From Beroe forskalii (taxonomy: Eukaryota > Ctenophora > Nuda > Beroida > Beroidae), in contig WFMF01000516.1 of assembly GCA_011033025.1 (NCBI GenBank), positions 53,790 through 117,789 on the forward strand: a stretch of 64,000 bases of DNA, in the 5' to 3' direction. Both the position numbers and the translations under genes were made by a program. Below the pieces are notes generated by a model that did no database searches, was not told the origin of the DNA, and was given only the letters and a program-made list of their open reading frames with translations. Positions 12,101 through 21,900 of the stretch are shown here, piece by piece. Positions within the stretch are counted from its first letter, which is position 1. Each line of letters begins with the position of its first letter.

Positions 12101-12823
12101 GCATTTTTCTTGAAAATTTTTTGGGTCACCATTTTTGGCCCCGAATTTCCATGATTTTCCAGTGAAATAGCTCAAGCTGTCAAATCGCCCGAAATTTCAA
12201 TGAATCGCGGACGTACGCATTTGGCCAAACACCCCCTCCCCCTACGTCCGCAAACATCCGCTTTGGCCAGACTCCCCCCTCCTCCCTCATTGTGGATGTC
12301 CTTTATGGATGGCACCTAATATCGAGGCCTTTTTCAATCGAGCGGTCTGCACACATTGATACATGGGTTATCGCGAGACAATCGTTTCTAAAAACGATTT
12401 AAAAAAATCGATTTTCGTTTTTTAAAACGATTATCGTTTTTCAACTTCAAGACGATTATCGCGCGATAATCGATTTATCGCTCATTCTTGTCAGAGCGAT
12501 TGGGAATTTATGTAATAATCGTTTTGTGCAATTCTAAAATCCAGAGATTTTCCACCGTGTTTACGTTTACGTTCTACGAGATCTTTTCTACGACGCAAGT
12601 CGGCTAAAACACAATTTTTCAGGCGAAGGGGGACGGTGGCGAGCAAACCACCCTCGACATAGACTTCTATGTGGACAAGAACATGATCCACATATCCGAC
12701 ACGAAGATAGCCAGACACTACGGTGACTACTATGTCCAGCAAGTCATCAAACTGAGGGACTCCAACAAACTTATAATGAGTGCTGCCCTGAACCCCGTGG
12801 CTGCCGGCCCAACGCCCCCGTAG
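147..12823 (+). CDS. EIF3L: Eukaryotic translation initiation factor 3 subunit L, left copy (5' partial)
   Basis: eIF3L is a PCI-domain subunit of the eIF3 complex, which organises the 43S pre-initiation complex in the cytoplasm. Exons read on the plus strand: 147-272, 1884-2032, 3426-3576, 3799-4000, 6731-6926, 7169-7331, 7455-7594, 7925-8111 and 12623-12823 (stop TAG at 12821). Recognisable blocks are [18 protein letters not shown] in the fourth gene exon, [51 protein letters not shown] and [21 protein letters not shown]; all match the order of vertebrate eIF3L. Exon 1 (start codon) would lie left of the window; its equivalent in the right copy is at 28299-28347. No stop or frameshift was seen in the exons. 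The second intron's acceptor does not fit GT-AG and frame together (see findings). Introns hold arm-specific insertions. Confidence 0.9.
374..1858. repeat. Left-arm-only insertion: two tandem copies of a dispersed repeat with GGCCCGTTGGGCC hairpin
   Basis: The right-arm intron runs straight through this site, so about 1.5 kb was inserted into eIF3L intron 2 on the left only. It consists of two related units starting near 374 and 1176. Each opens with CTAGCAGGCCCGTTGGGCCT or a variant, followed by CTCACTCGGCGG. Each later carries an ATCTGCACGTGC-type block and ends with AT-rich sequence containing TTCACGTG. Related copies occur at about 4110-5480, 23162-23870, 50672-50770 and 60885-61010. No protein is encoded; short ORFs here are not convincing. 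Probably a nonautonomous mobile element; class uncertain. Confidence 0.7.
2341..3351. mobile_element. 1.0 kb left-arm-only insertion flanked by a 7-bp direct repeat
   Basis: eIF3L intron 3 is 1393 bp here and 360 bp in the right arm. The extra block is bounded by AACCCCA at 2334-2340 and again at 3352-3358. The right arm has this sequence once, in the order ACAACCCCAATAT. That is the pattern of an insertion with a target-site duplication. I see no terminal inverted repeat, no poly(A) and no coding sequence, so the element type is unknown. Confidence 0.6.
4020..5660. repeat. Intronic satellite of about 270-bp units carrying CACGTG and TGACGTAC motifs
   Basis: Six units lie in the left copy's eIF3L intron 5. 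Each starts at ATCTGCACGTGCA; starts are near 4027, 4302, 4576, 4858, 5307 and 5577. The spacing is 270-282 bp except for one 449-bp gap holding an unrelated block (about 4945-5175). Each unit carries GCACGTGC (E-box core), a run of GCGCGC, CCATGGGGCGTGACGTAC (half-CRE-like TGACGTAC) and, in most units, the GCAGGCCCGTTGGGCCTGC hairpin followed by CTCACTCGGCGCTGCTACGC. The right arm lacks the array. The short ORFs read through it are spurious. Confidence 0.85.
5661..6730. other. Remainder of left eIF3L intron 5
   Basis: AT-rich intron. From 5690 to 5975 it contains two direct copies of a GTGTGATAATTNTCGATAT motif about 245 bp apart, within a left-arm insertion. From about 6005 it is collinear with the right arm (about 22595-24050), apart from the right-arm insertion at about 23162-23870. 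No exon recognised. Confidence 0.5.
8620..9005 (+). repeat. 17-bp minisatellite with KpnI-like core GGTACC (left arm)
   Basis: Tandem copies of a unit reading GGTACCGTTGTTGTTAA with point variants, within the last eIF3L intron. The mirror array in the right arm (about 20308-20745) is on the opposite strand, longer, and has a distinct sub-variant with an added G (GGGTACC). The same satellite existed before duplication and changed copy number independently. Confidence 0.9.
10180..11175. repeat. Tandem array rich in CGCCTGCGGCGGGCTGTT
   Basis: The higher-order unit is about 330 bp. It alternates sub-blocks ending in TTCGCCTGCGGCGGGCTGTT and in TTGCCTACGGCTGGCTGTT, separated by AT-rich spacers such as CACATTATACATTAACCA. 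At least three higher-order copies are present. One further CGCCTGCGGCGGGCTG block follows the nested foldback at about 11950. Noncoding, inside the 9537-12068 element. Confidence 0.8.
11179..11896. mobile_element. Foldback (palindromic) MITE nested in the tandem array
   Basis: The two halves are inverted copies. The left starts GGGGGGTCTTCGGGGTGACG and the right ends CGTCACCTGAAGACCCCCGC. Both carry inverse copies of blocks such as CTGTAATTACAGTACGCGCG and AGATTTTTGATTTAGGCCTT. It interrupts an array unit between CATT and AAC, where other units read CATTAAC. A related half-element is at about 63016-63560. No ORF. Likely a nonautonomous DNA transposon. Confidence 0.8.
12357..12485. repeat. 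Nested CGATTATCG palindrome cluster (left arm)
   Basis: A 130-bp stretch built from overlapping palindromes of A, T, C and G such as CGATTATCGCGCGATAATCG and AAACGATTT, just before the last eIF3L exon. It is mirrored at about 19320-19435 in the right arm. It could be a hairpin-rich repeat terminus. No function is evident from sequence. Confidence 0.6.
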
Positions 12824-14968
12824 ATCACGCAGTCGGCAGAAGCCTTTAATGACTCACGGCACCCGGTTGTTTTTATCTATGATTGATTCATGTTGGAATT
12901 ATTTGGTGAAAATAGTTGTTTCATTTTGTTCTAAAAACGTCGAATTCGAAACCACCAGACCCACCTAAAATCATCCGAACCCACCTGAAACTTCGTTTTT
13001 TCGATAATTTTTAAATAAAAATAATAATAATATTAAAATTGTCCGAACCCACCCCGAAACGAGAACAAACTTTACTCAAATGTTGAACCACCCCAAACGA
13101 GCCAAAATATAGTTTTTGGTCGGGTAACTGTAAGGGTTGGGCCTCGACCCTATCCCGAACCGATTGGTTTCGGTCCTATTCCTTAAAGTTCTCAAAATGC
13201 TATTATCTGTGAAACGAGCTAAAATTTAATTAACTTTAAGAAATGGAACCACCTGAACAGTGAACCCACCCGAAAAGAGTGGAATTGCCACATGCTGTTT
13301 CAGTTTGAGTTTGTTGGCACGCGCGCTTGCGCGTGCAAAATAGGTTCTACAACGCAGGACAAGCGACAAGAGTGGAACCAGGCGAACCAACCCAAAGTAT
13401 GAGTTTTGGATGTGTTCGGGCATGGTTTGACTTTGAGGCTAAATCCGCTTTGTTCGGGTGGTCTTGCTTTAAATTTTAATGTCAACGTAAATTTTGGCTA
13501 AAATTAAAAAGTGATGAGAGTCTTTCAAGTCTCACATTCTATTTCTTATTGCTACTACTACTAGACTATTGCTTGGTTATCAATATCATATCATTTAGGA
13601 TCGTTTTCACATTACGTAATCACCGGGGACCGGGAGGGGGATTTCCGAATACGCGACAGAGGATCAAAATTGAAACAATAACATTCTCTCAATTAGAAAA
13701 TAACGAAATTCTAATCACATAACAACGCGAACGTTTATTGCAAAAGATTATCACATTTAAAGTCAAGGAAACATACACGTCTTTTTATTCTTTCAGTCAT
13801 TCCCAGTGCAAATGCAATAGTTAATTAGTTAAACTTTATGTAACCTTGAAAATACAAAATTTAAATAGAAACAGTCAATTTCAATCAATGGTCACCCATC
13901 TATTATCTAATTCTATGGCCTCCGCATAGTTAAATTATGTATTGTGATGATGTAATTGCCATAAATTATTAATTTACGGCAATTACATGATCACAATACA
14001 TCATTGTCATCATTACGAAGGGAGACAAGGTTTGCAAAAGGCCTAAATTTGTTCTCGTTATGTCAAATGTGGGATCGTTCACGGATTACGTTATCTTCTA
14101 CTTCTAGTTCTAGGGGAGGGGGTGTTTCAAAATCAAATGATTACGTTTGATAAAGGGGAGGAGGGGTTTTGGTGGTTGATTAAGTAATCAAACTCAAAGT
14201 ATCCAATTTTCGACACAATCTTTGACATCTACCCCAATTTCTCGGTATTTTGTGGCAAAAAAGGCCGACTCAAAATTAAGGAACATTTTTCAAAATTTTC
14301 CTCAAGAGTTTAAACAGAGAGTTGAAAACGGAGTATTATTATTGACACCGTCAATTTTCTTCATTGTGTACTCAAGTATGTAGGAGGGAGTAGTCATGAT
14401 CACATAATGTTCTCCTCAGGGGGGGGGGGGGGGAATTTATTACGTGATATGTGAACGATCCCTATGTCATGTGTAACTGTAAACGGCCCTGAAAGATCTT
14501 CAAAATTTCCATAATTATCAAATAATAAATAGAACGGTTCCCAAGCTTTTTAAAGATGTCTCTGGAAGCAAATTTTTATATCAACCCAATGTACTAAGAT
14601 TATGTACAATTCTCATTGTATGATACACTCAGATTTCACAACGACAACTAAAATCGATCAAGATTTCACAACGACAACTAAAATCGATCAAGATTTCGAC
14701 TCAAACGTACTAAAACGAATTAAAATCACAAAAAATACCATCGGTAATTACTACTAGTGTAGTACTAGAGTTCACTGTTCATTGTTCAACCAAGCAGCTT
14801 AATAAAGTGGAACGCGCCACTCGAAAAGTCTGAGAGGACAGAGACATTAACAGAGATACTCCATGGAGGTAATGTCAGTCACTGTCCCAATTGTCCCTGA
14901 CTCAATTCACGTTTTCTTGAGTTTGGGACAAATAGGACAGTGCCATTCCCCCTCCTTGACTCTCAGAG
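12824..14968. other. Non-coding 3' flank of left eIF3L with a GGGATCGTTCAC MITE
   Basis: No gene recognised. About 14065-14462 is a roughly 400-bp element with ends GGGATCGTTCAC and GTGAACGATCCC and G/C-homopolymer-rich internal parts; the right-arm equivalent is at about 16970-17380. Around 13930-13995 the left arm has an extra inverted copy of a TGTAATTGCCATAAA stretch, forming a hairpin, where the right arm has a single copy. About 14834-14968 repeats in inverse at 16457-16610. Confidence 0.6.
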
Positions 14969-16040
14969 GAACGACGCAACATGAAACCGGCAAATCTAAC
15001 GCTAACCCTGATAGAACATATTAACACTAAGTAAATCATAGCACGATGAGGGATATTACAAAAGTAACGAAAGTCATATAAAACAGCAGTATGTACAACA
15101 GCAGTGATCTCATGCCATGGCGGTGATGTATTACCATCTGAGCAGGGAATAATTAGAACAGAAGTGGTTGTTATTCAATATTTCTTATGGTTTTCCAGCA
15201 CGCAGCGTACAAGAAGTATTCAATTTATAACCAGCAGTTCAGGGAGTCAGCAACGTTGCAATGAGCGGTTTTCAAATATTATGCAGTCCCCAATCCCCAT
15301 TGTAGTTGTACAATACATACTGCTCAATACGCAGCATGCATTGTACAATGTACAATGTATTTATAGTGTACACTCTTCATATTGTCCAAAATGCACACTG
15401 CTCAATGAACACTGCTTACTGCTTGCTGCTATATACTACTAAGTGCAGTGTACAGCCTGTATTGCTTAGTGTAAATTGTATATGTACAATGTGGACTGCT
15501 AAGTATACACTGTACATTGTATTTGTACAAAGTACGCTGCAAATTACACATTAAACACTGCTCGTTGCACTGTGTGTGTGTGTGTGTTGTTTTATGCGCT
15601 CTATTCATTGTAGAAAGAATACACTGTACTTTGTACAATGAATACTGCACTGCTCAGTGTGTAGTTCTCATTGCAATTTGTACAGCGTACACTAACCTAA
15701 GTTTATCTGAAAACTAATCTATCAGAAAACCAAGCGATTTTTGCTGTTTAATTATTAGATTTTTTGGAAAATGGAAAGGGGCCATCATTAAAGGATGTTC
15801 GCAAAGAGGGAGGAGTCTGGTAGATGCGGACGTAGGGGGATCGGTATAGGGGGTGTTTGCCAAATGCAGACGTCCGCAATTGTGAAAATTTTGGTCCATC
15901 TGATTCAGGATAGTGATGATCTTTATGCTGCAATTTTGTGCTTTTTGAAGAAAACGTGGCGCGCTATTTGGGAACAGGAAAATAATTACCTGCTCTACTT
16001 TCACCCCCACCAAAATCCCTTTTTTTCACCAGTGGTACCA
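14969..16040. other. Palindrome spacer, first part: TGTACA-rich region and partial Harbinger-like repeat
   Basis: Unique sequence between the two arms. About 15300-15700 is strikingly rich in TGTACA, GTGTACACT and TGCTCAATG-type words, with one (GT)n run near 15568. About 15778-15900 is a partial copy of the GGGGCCATCCATAAAGGACG repeat family. Open frames here look like low-complexity read-through; no protein recognised. Confidence 0.5.
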
Positions 16041-16281
16041 GCACCTAATCATGACCCCCACACCAGGCTACGACCCCGAAGCACCTAATCATGACCCCAC
16101 TCCAGGCTACAACTCCGAAGCACCTAATCATGACCCCCCCCCCTCCAGGCTACAACCCCGAAGCACCTAATCATGACCCCAACTCCAGGCTACAACCCCG
16201 AAGCACCTAATCATGACCCCCACTCCAGGCTACGACCCCGAAGCACCTAATCATGACCCCCACTCCAGGCTACAACCCCGA
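16041..16281 (+). repeat. 40-bp minisatellite whose unit spans the following exon's splice acceptor
   Basis: Six tandem units of about 39-44 bp read GCACCTAATCATGACCCC, then CACTCCAG, then GCTACAACCCCGAA. The last unit runs directly into the WASP-like exon, which begins GCTACAACCCCGAAG after CACTCCAG (acceptor AG at 16267-16268). Each unit therefore carries a copy of the acceptor plus the first exon bases. The unit length is not a multiple of three, so the array is not itself a coding repeat. Confidence 0.85.
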
Positions 16282-16427
16282 AGGAGGCTCCGGAGCCAGA
16301 TGACGAGTTGGAGGGCATGGCCGGGGCTCTAGCACGAGCTCTGGGAGCCAGGAACCGGGCGGTGGCGCTCGCCAGCGACTCCGACCACAGTGATGACGAG
16401 AGTGATGATGACGACTGGTCCGATTAG
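16269..16427 (+). CDS. Orphan terminal exon resembling the C-terminal connector/acidic region of WASP/N-WASP
   Basis: After a pyrimidine-rich acceptor (CACTCCAG), 52 codons run to TAG at 16425-16427. The peptide has an amphipathic stretch (GMAGALARALGARNRAVAL) followed by Ser/Asp clusters and the end DDDDWSD. In WASP-family proteins the connector helix and acidic tail with an invariant Trp bind and activate the Arp2/3 complex, and this has the same order and spacing. No WH2 motif, proline-rich region, GBD or WH1 exon is visible upstream in the spacer, so this is only the 3' end of a gene. The family assignment rests on this short region; another acidic-Trp Arp2/3 activator is possible. The exon is present once, between the two eIF3L arms. 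Confidence 0.5.
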   Translation, partial: ATTPKEAPEPDDELEGMAGALARALGARNRAVALASDSDHSDDESDDDDWSD

Positions 16428-16969
16428 AGGGCACTTCTGACAGGAGGACCATGAGATCTGAGAGTCAAGGAGGGGGAATGGCACTGTCCTATTTGTCCCA
16501 AACTCAAGAAAACGTGAATTGAGTCAGGGACAATTGGGACAGTGACTGACATTACTCATTACCTCCATGGAGTATCTCTGTTAATGTCTCTGTCCTATCA
16601 TACTTTTCGAGTGGCGCGTTCCACTTTATTAAGCTGCTTGGTTGAACAATGAACAGTGAACTCTAGTAGTAATTACTGATGGTATTTTTTGTGATTTTAA
16701 TTCGTTTTAGTACGTTTGAGTCGAAATCTTGATCGATTTTAGTTGTCGTTGTGAAATCTTGATCGATTTTAGTTGTCGTTGTGAAATCTGAGTGTATCAT
16801 ACAATGAGAATTGTACATAATCTTAGTACATTGGGTTTATATAAAAAGTTTGCTTCCAGAAACATCTTTAAAAAGTTTAAAGCTTGGGACCCGTTCTATT
16901 TATTATTTGGTAATTATGGAAATTTTGAAGGTCTTCCAGGGCCGTTTACACATTACATAGGGATCGTTC

Positions 16970-17390
16970 ACATATCACGTAATCAATTTTTGCCCCCCCC
17001 CCCCTGAGGAGAATATAACGTGATCATGGCCACTCCCTCCCACATACTTGAGTACACAATGAAGAAAATGGATGGAGTATTACTATTGACTTAATAGTAA
17101 TACTCCGTTTTCAATTTTCATCTTAGAAAAACTTTGAGGAAAATTTTGAAAATGTTTCTGAATTTTGAGTCGGTCTTTTTTGCCACAAAATAGCGAGAAA
17201 TTGGGTAAAAAATTGTGTCGAAAATTGGATGCCTTGATTGCGTTAACGTAATCACGGTAATCAACCACCAAAACCCCTCCTCCTCCTCCCCCCGTTATCG
17301 AACGTAATCATTTGAAAACACCCCCTCCTCTAGAAGTAGATGATAAGTATAACGTAGTCTGTGGAAGATCCCACATTACGAGAAAACATA
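16970..17390. mobile_element. GGGATCGTTCAC MITE, right-arm copy
   Basis: Inverse equivalent of about 14065-14462. It starts GGGATCGTTCACATATCACG and ends in a degraded GAAGATCCCAC. Internal runs of C and of CCTCC blocks mirror the G-rich side of the left copy. Further related fragments with GGATCGTTCAC and TACGTAATC lie near 34015 and 36437. Noncoding. Confidence 0.6.
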
Positions 17391-18195
17391 AAGGCCTATT
17401 GCAAACCTTGTATCCCTTCGTAATGATGTATTGTGATGATGTAATTGCCATAAATTATGCGGAGGCCATAGATGGGCGACCCTTGATTGAAATTGACAGT
17501 TTCTATTTTGTATTTTCAAAGTAACATTAAATTTAAGTATTGCATTTGCACTGGGAATGACTGAAAGAATAAAAAGACGTGTATGTTTCCTTGACTTTAA
17601 ATGTGATAATCTTTTGCAATAAACGTTCGCGTTGTTATGTGATTAGAATTTCGTTATTTTCTAATTGAGAGAATGTTATTGTTTCAATTTTGATCCTCTG
17701 TCGCGTATTCGGAAATCCCCATCCCGGTCCCCCTAGGTGATTACGTAATGTAAAAACGGTCCTAAATGATATGATATTGATAACCAATAGTAGTAGTAAT
17801 AAGAATGTGAGACTTTAAATTAAAAATGCTGGCTTGAGCTTGTCTGTCGTTGGAACTGGAAGACCCTCGTCACTTTTTAGCCAAAATTAGCTTGACATTA
17901 AAGCAAGACCACCCGAACTTGACATTAAAGCAAGACCACCCGAACAAGCCTCAAAGTCAAAACCACATGAAACCACCCGAACGCATCCAAAATATTCATA
18001 CTTTGGGTTGGTTCGCCTGGTTCCACTCTTGTCCTACGCAAACGTTGCAGGACCTATTTTGCTCGCGCAAGCGCGCGCCGCGGCCGCGTGTGTTCAGAGA
18101 ACACGCGCGGGCGCTAACAAACTGAAACAGGGACACAGCATGTGGCAATTCCACTCGTTTCGGGTGGGTTCACCATTTGCATTCCATAAAGTTAA

Positions 18196-18486
18196 GGGGC
18201 CATCCATAAAGGACGTCCACAATAAGGGGGGAGGGGGAAGTCTGACCAAATCCAATGCGGGCATAGGGGGAGGGGGTGTTTTGCCAAAGGCGGACGTCCG
18301 CAGTTAACGGAAATTTTGGTGGATTTGGCAACAATTTCACTAGAAAATAGAAATTCGTGAAATTGATGAAAAGTTTTTTAGAAAAAATGCGGACGTCCTG
18401 TGGGCAGGGAGGGGTTTCAGGAATGCGGACAAGGGGGGAGGGAGGGGTCTAGAATGGCCGAAATTTTGCGGGTCTAGGATGACCCC
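18196..18486. mobile_element. PIF/Harbinger-like MITE (TAA target duplication), right arm only
   Basis: It starts GGGGCCATCCATAAAGGACG at 18196 and ends with a degraded inverse ending GACCCC at 18486, flanked by TAA on both sides (18193-18195, 18487-18489). The left arm lacks it. Internal GCGGACGTCCGC blocks and G-rich runs match the 19499-19775 copy. Three-base TWA target sites are typical of PIF/Harbinger; superfamily is inferred because no transposase is present. Confidence 0.7.
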
Positions 18487-18976
18487 TAAATAAATTTTAT
18501 TTTTAGCTCGTTTCGGGCTTGTTTTGCAGTAATAGTATTTTGAGAACTTTTAGGACCGAAACCAATCGGTTTGGGATAGGGTCGAGGCTCAACCCGACCA
18601 AAAACTATAATTTGGCTCCTTTAGTCCTTTGAGGTGGTTCATTTTCAACATTTGAGTTAAGTTTGTTCTCATTTTGGGGAGGGTTCGCCCTTCGGACAAT
18701 TTTATTATTATTATTATTGTTATTTTTATATAAAAATTATTGAAAAAACGAAGTTTCAGGTGGGTTCGGAAGATTTTAGGTGGGTCTGGTGGTTTCGAAT
18801 TCGAGGCTAAATCGGGTGTGTTTGAGTTGTTTCGGACGGTTCCTGCTTTTATAGTATCGACGTTTTTACAACAAAATGAAACAACTATTTTCACCAAATA
18901 ATTCCAACATGAATCAATCATAGATAAAAACACCCGGGTGCCGTGAGTCAATAAAGGCCACTGCCGACTGCGTGAT

Positions 18977-21900
18977 CTACGGGGGAGTTGGGCCGGCAGC
19001 CACGGGGTTCAGGGCAGCACTCATTATAAGTTTGTTGGAGTCCCTCAGTTTGATGACTTGCTGGACATAGTAGTCACCGTAGTGTCGGGCTATCTTCGTG
19101 TCGGATATGTGGATCATGTTCTTGTCCACATAGAAGTCTATGTCGAGGGTGGTTTGCTCGCCACCGTCCCCTTTCGCCTGGAAAATTGTGTTTTAGCCGA
19201 CTTGCGTCGTAGAAAAGATCTCGTTGAACGTATACGTGAACACGGTGGAAGATCTAAAGATTTTAAAATTGCACAAAACGATTATTATGAATACATAAAT
19301 TCCCAATCGCTCTGACAAGAATGAGCGATAAAACGATTATCGCGCGATAATCGTCTTGAAGTTGAAAAACAATAATCGTTTTAAAAAAAGAAAATCGATT
19401 TTTTTAATCGTTTTTAGAAACGATTATCTCGCGATAACCCATGTATCAATGTGTGCAGACCGCTCGATTGAAAAAGGCCTCGATATTAGGGGCCATCCAT
19501 AAAGGACATCCGCAATGAGGGAGGAGGGGGGAGTCTGGCCAAAGCGGATGTTTGCGGACGTAGGGGGGAGGGGGGTTTGGCCAAATGCATACGTCCGCGA
19601 TTCATTGAAATTACGGGCGATTTGACAGCTATCATGAAAATTCGGGGCCAAAAATAGTGACCCAAAAAAATCCAAGAAAAATGCGGACGTCCGGGGGAGG
19701 GAGGGGTTTCTGGATTGCGGACAAGGGGGGTCTGAAATGGCCGAAATTTTGCAGACGTCCTTTATGGATGGCCCCTTAACGAAATTGTAAGCTTTTGACG
19801 GAATTTATATAGAAAGTTGAAGAGCGCAGAGGAAATCCGCGCCTCTTTATCGAGGCCTCTGTCAATCGAGCGGTCTGCACACATATGCGTAATCGTTTTT
19901 TAAACGATAATCGTTCCAAAACCAATATACCTTATTGGCCTTTATTCAACCGGCCCTTAAGGACAAAATGACTGAGATTTTTGTCCGGTTTAAAAAGGCC
20001 GGTTAAGAAGGGGCCGGTCAAATTAAAGCCAGTTAATTGGGGTCAAATGAAACTTTTATAACTTGCCTTATGCATTGTTTATTTCTCTTGAACGTAATTA
20101 TATTGTACAGAGGTGTCAAATCAGTATCATGCAGGTACAAATGGTACAAATGGAAATTTCAGACACCGATCTCAGATATGGCGACACCTTTGTTACACGA
20201 CCATCATATCAGACCGGATTTGGGTATTTTGGTGCAATTTATTAAGTATAAATGGCCATGTTAGAAACAAAGATCCTCAATCTGGCGACCACTAACGGCA
20301 ACGGTACCTAGCAAGGTACCTTAACAACAACGGTACCTTGACAACAGCGTTACCTTGACAACAACGTTACCCTAACATCAACGGTACCTTAACAACAACG
20401 GGTACCTTCAAAACAACGGGTACCTTAACAACAATGGGTACCTTAACAACAACGGGTACCTTCAAAACAACGGGTACCTTAACAACAATGGGTACCTTAA
20501 CAACAGCGGTACCTTAACAACAACGGTACTTTAACAACAATGGGTACCTTAACAACAGCGGTACCTTAACAACAACGGTACCTTAACAACAACGGTTCCT
20601 TAACAACAACGGTACCTTAACAACAACGGTACCTTAACAACAACGGTACCTTAACAACAACGGTACCTCAACAACAACGGTACCTCAACAACAACGTTAC
20701 CTTAACAACAACGGTACCTTATTTACAACGGTACCTGATTAACAACACATTAAGCAAGACAACTGAACACCAAGAAAACGAATCGAACTAATGTCAAGAA
20801 GGGCAGCACACGTCCTTATATATGATTGCTGACACCACTCCGTCATCTATGACGAACAGCGACGTATGCACATTCCACATACCAACGCAATGACGTTGAC
20901 ACCACTCGTAACCTAATCAAGCATGACGAACAACGTTACGTACACATACCAACTCTATGACGCTGACACCACTCAACATCAAATCAGGCATGACGCACAG
21001 CGGCGTTTACACATTCAATATTTCAATTACATCAATTGACTGGATCTTGCCAATAAACCCACTACTCCCAAATGGCCAACTGCATGTATATCTGTATTTG
21101 AAAGAACTGAACGTTTCTTACGGCCCGACGCGACATTTATGTAAAATAAATTTACGCAATTCAATTTCCTAATTTCCATAAATAAGCGCATAAGAACGCG
21201 CGTGAAAAGCATTGTGTTTATAACACCGCCGCGCCCGTAAACCATTACAAAGTGAGTGACGGGCCGAAAAGCATACCGCCAAAATAGGTAACCATCAACC
21301 AAGGATATAATACCAAAAACTTACAATTTCCTTCTTGTGCTTGAAGGCCATGAGACAGCACCTCACTTCGTTCTCGTGCATGTCCAGGAACTTGGCTAGC
21401 TTTGAAATAGGGATGGAAGTGTAGAGCTTCAGGAAGCTTCGGAGGGTCGGGATCAGTCGTTGTTGCTCAACTTCAGCCTTAAAAACTTGCAACTGCATGC
21501 CTCTAGGTCCACTGTAAAAATGGGACTCGGTGTTATTAAAATAAACGGTTTCATCTGAAGTTGCCAATGTCACATTCAACCGTCCTAATGGTCTACCCGG
21601 AACTTCACTCAAAGGTGATCACGTGACAGGCGGCGGATCGACCGAGCAACGCGCCAATTCCAAATATACAAATATACGCAGAGTATAATCAATCAATAGA
21701 ACTCGCAGCTCAGGGCTTGCACAGTAACTTGTTACCTGCTCCCGAAGGGGGACGTGGGGTTTTCTGAGACCACAGGAGAGAGGAACTTAGGACAGCCACT
21801 AAAGAAGAGGTCATCGTACACTGTAATGTCGCCGTGTTGGATGCGAGCTACCTTGTCTCCCTGCTTTTCCTTGATCTAAGGAGTTTTACAAGTGAGACAT

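Larger units (their letters stand above)
1..14968 (+). repeat. Left arm of giant inverted duplication 1 (eIF3L arm)
   Basis: This arm matches the reverse complement of about 16457-28152. The window's first bases match 28138-28152 in reverse, so the arm may continue beyond the window edge. The match runs through all eIF3L exons, the introns and about 2.1 kb downstream. It is broken by arm-specific insertions at about 374-1858, 2341-3351, 4010-5660 and 9537-12068 on this side. The inner edge is near 14968, where a stretch ending in a run of CTC and CAG bases stops matching its partner near 16457. Seen directly by comparing the two strands; percent identity was not computed. Confidence 0.93.

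Noticed and set aside
12491..12742. 83-codon minus-strand frame, duplicated at 19058-19315
   Set aside because: Antisense shadow of the last eIF3L exon in each arm.
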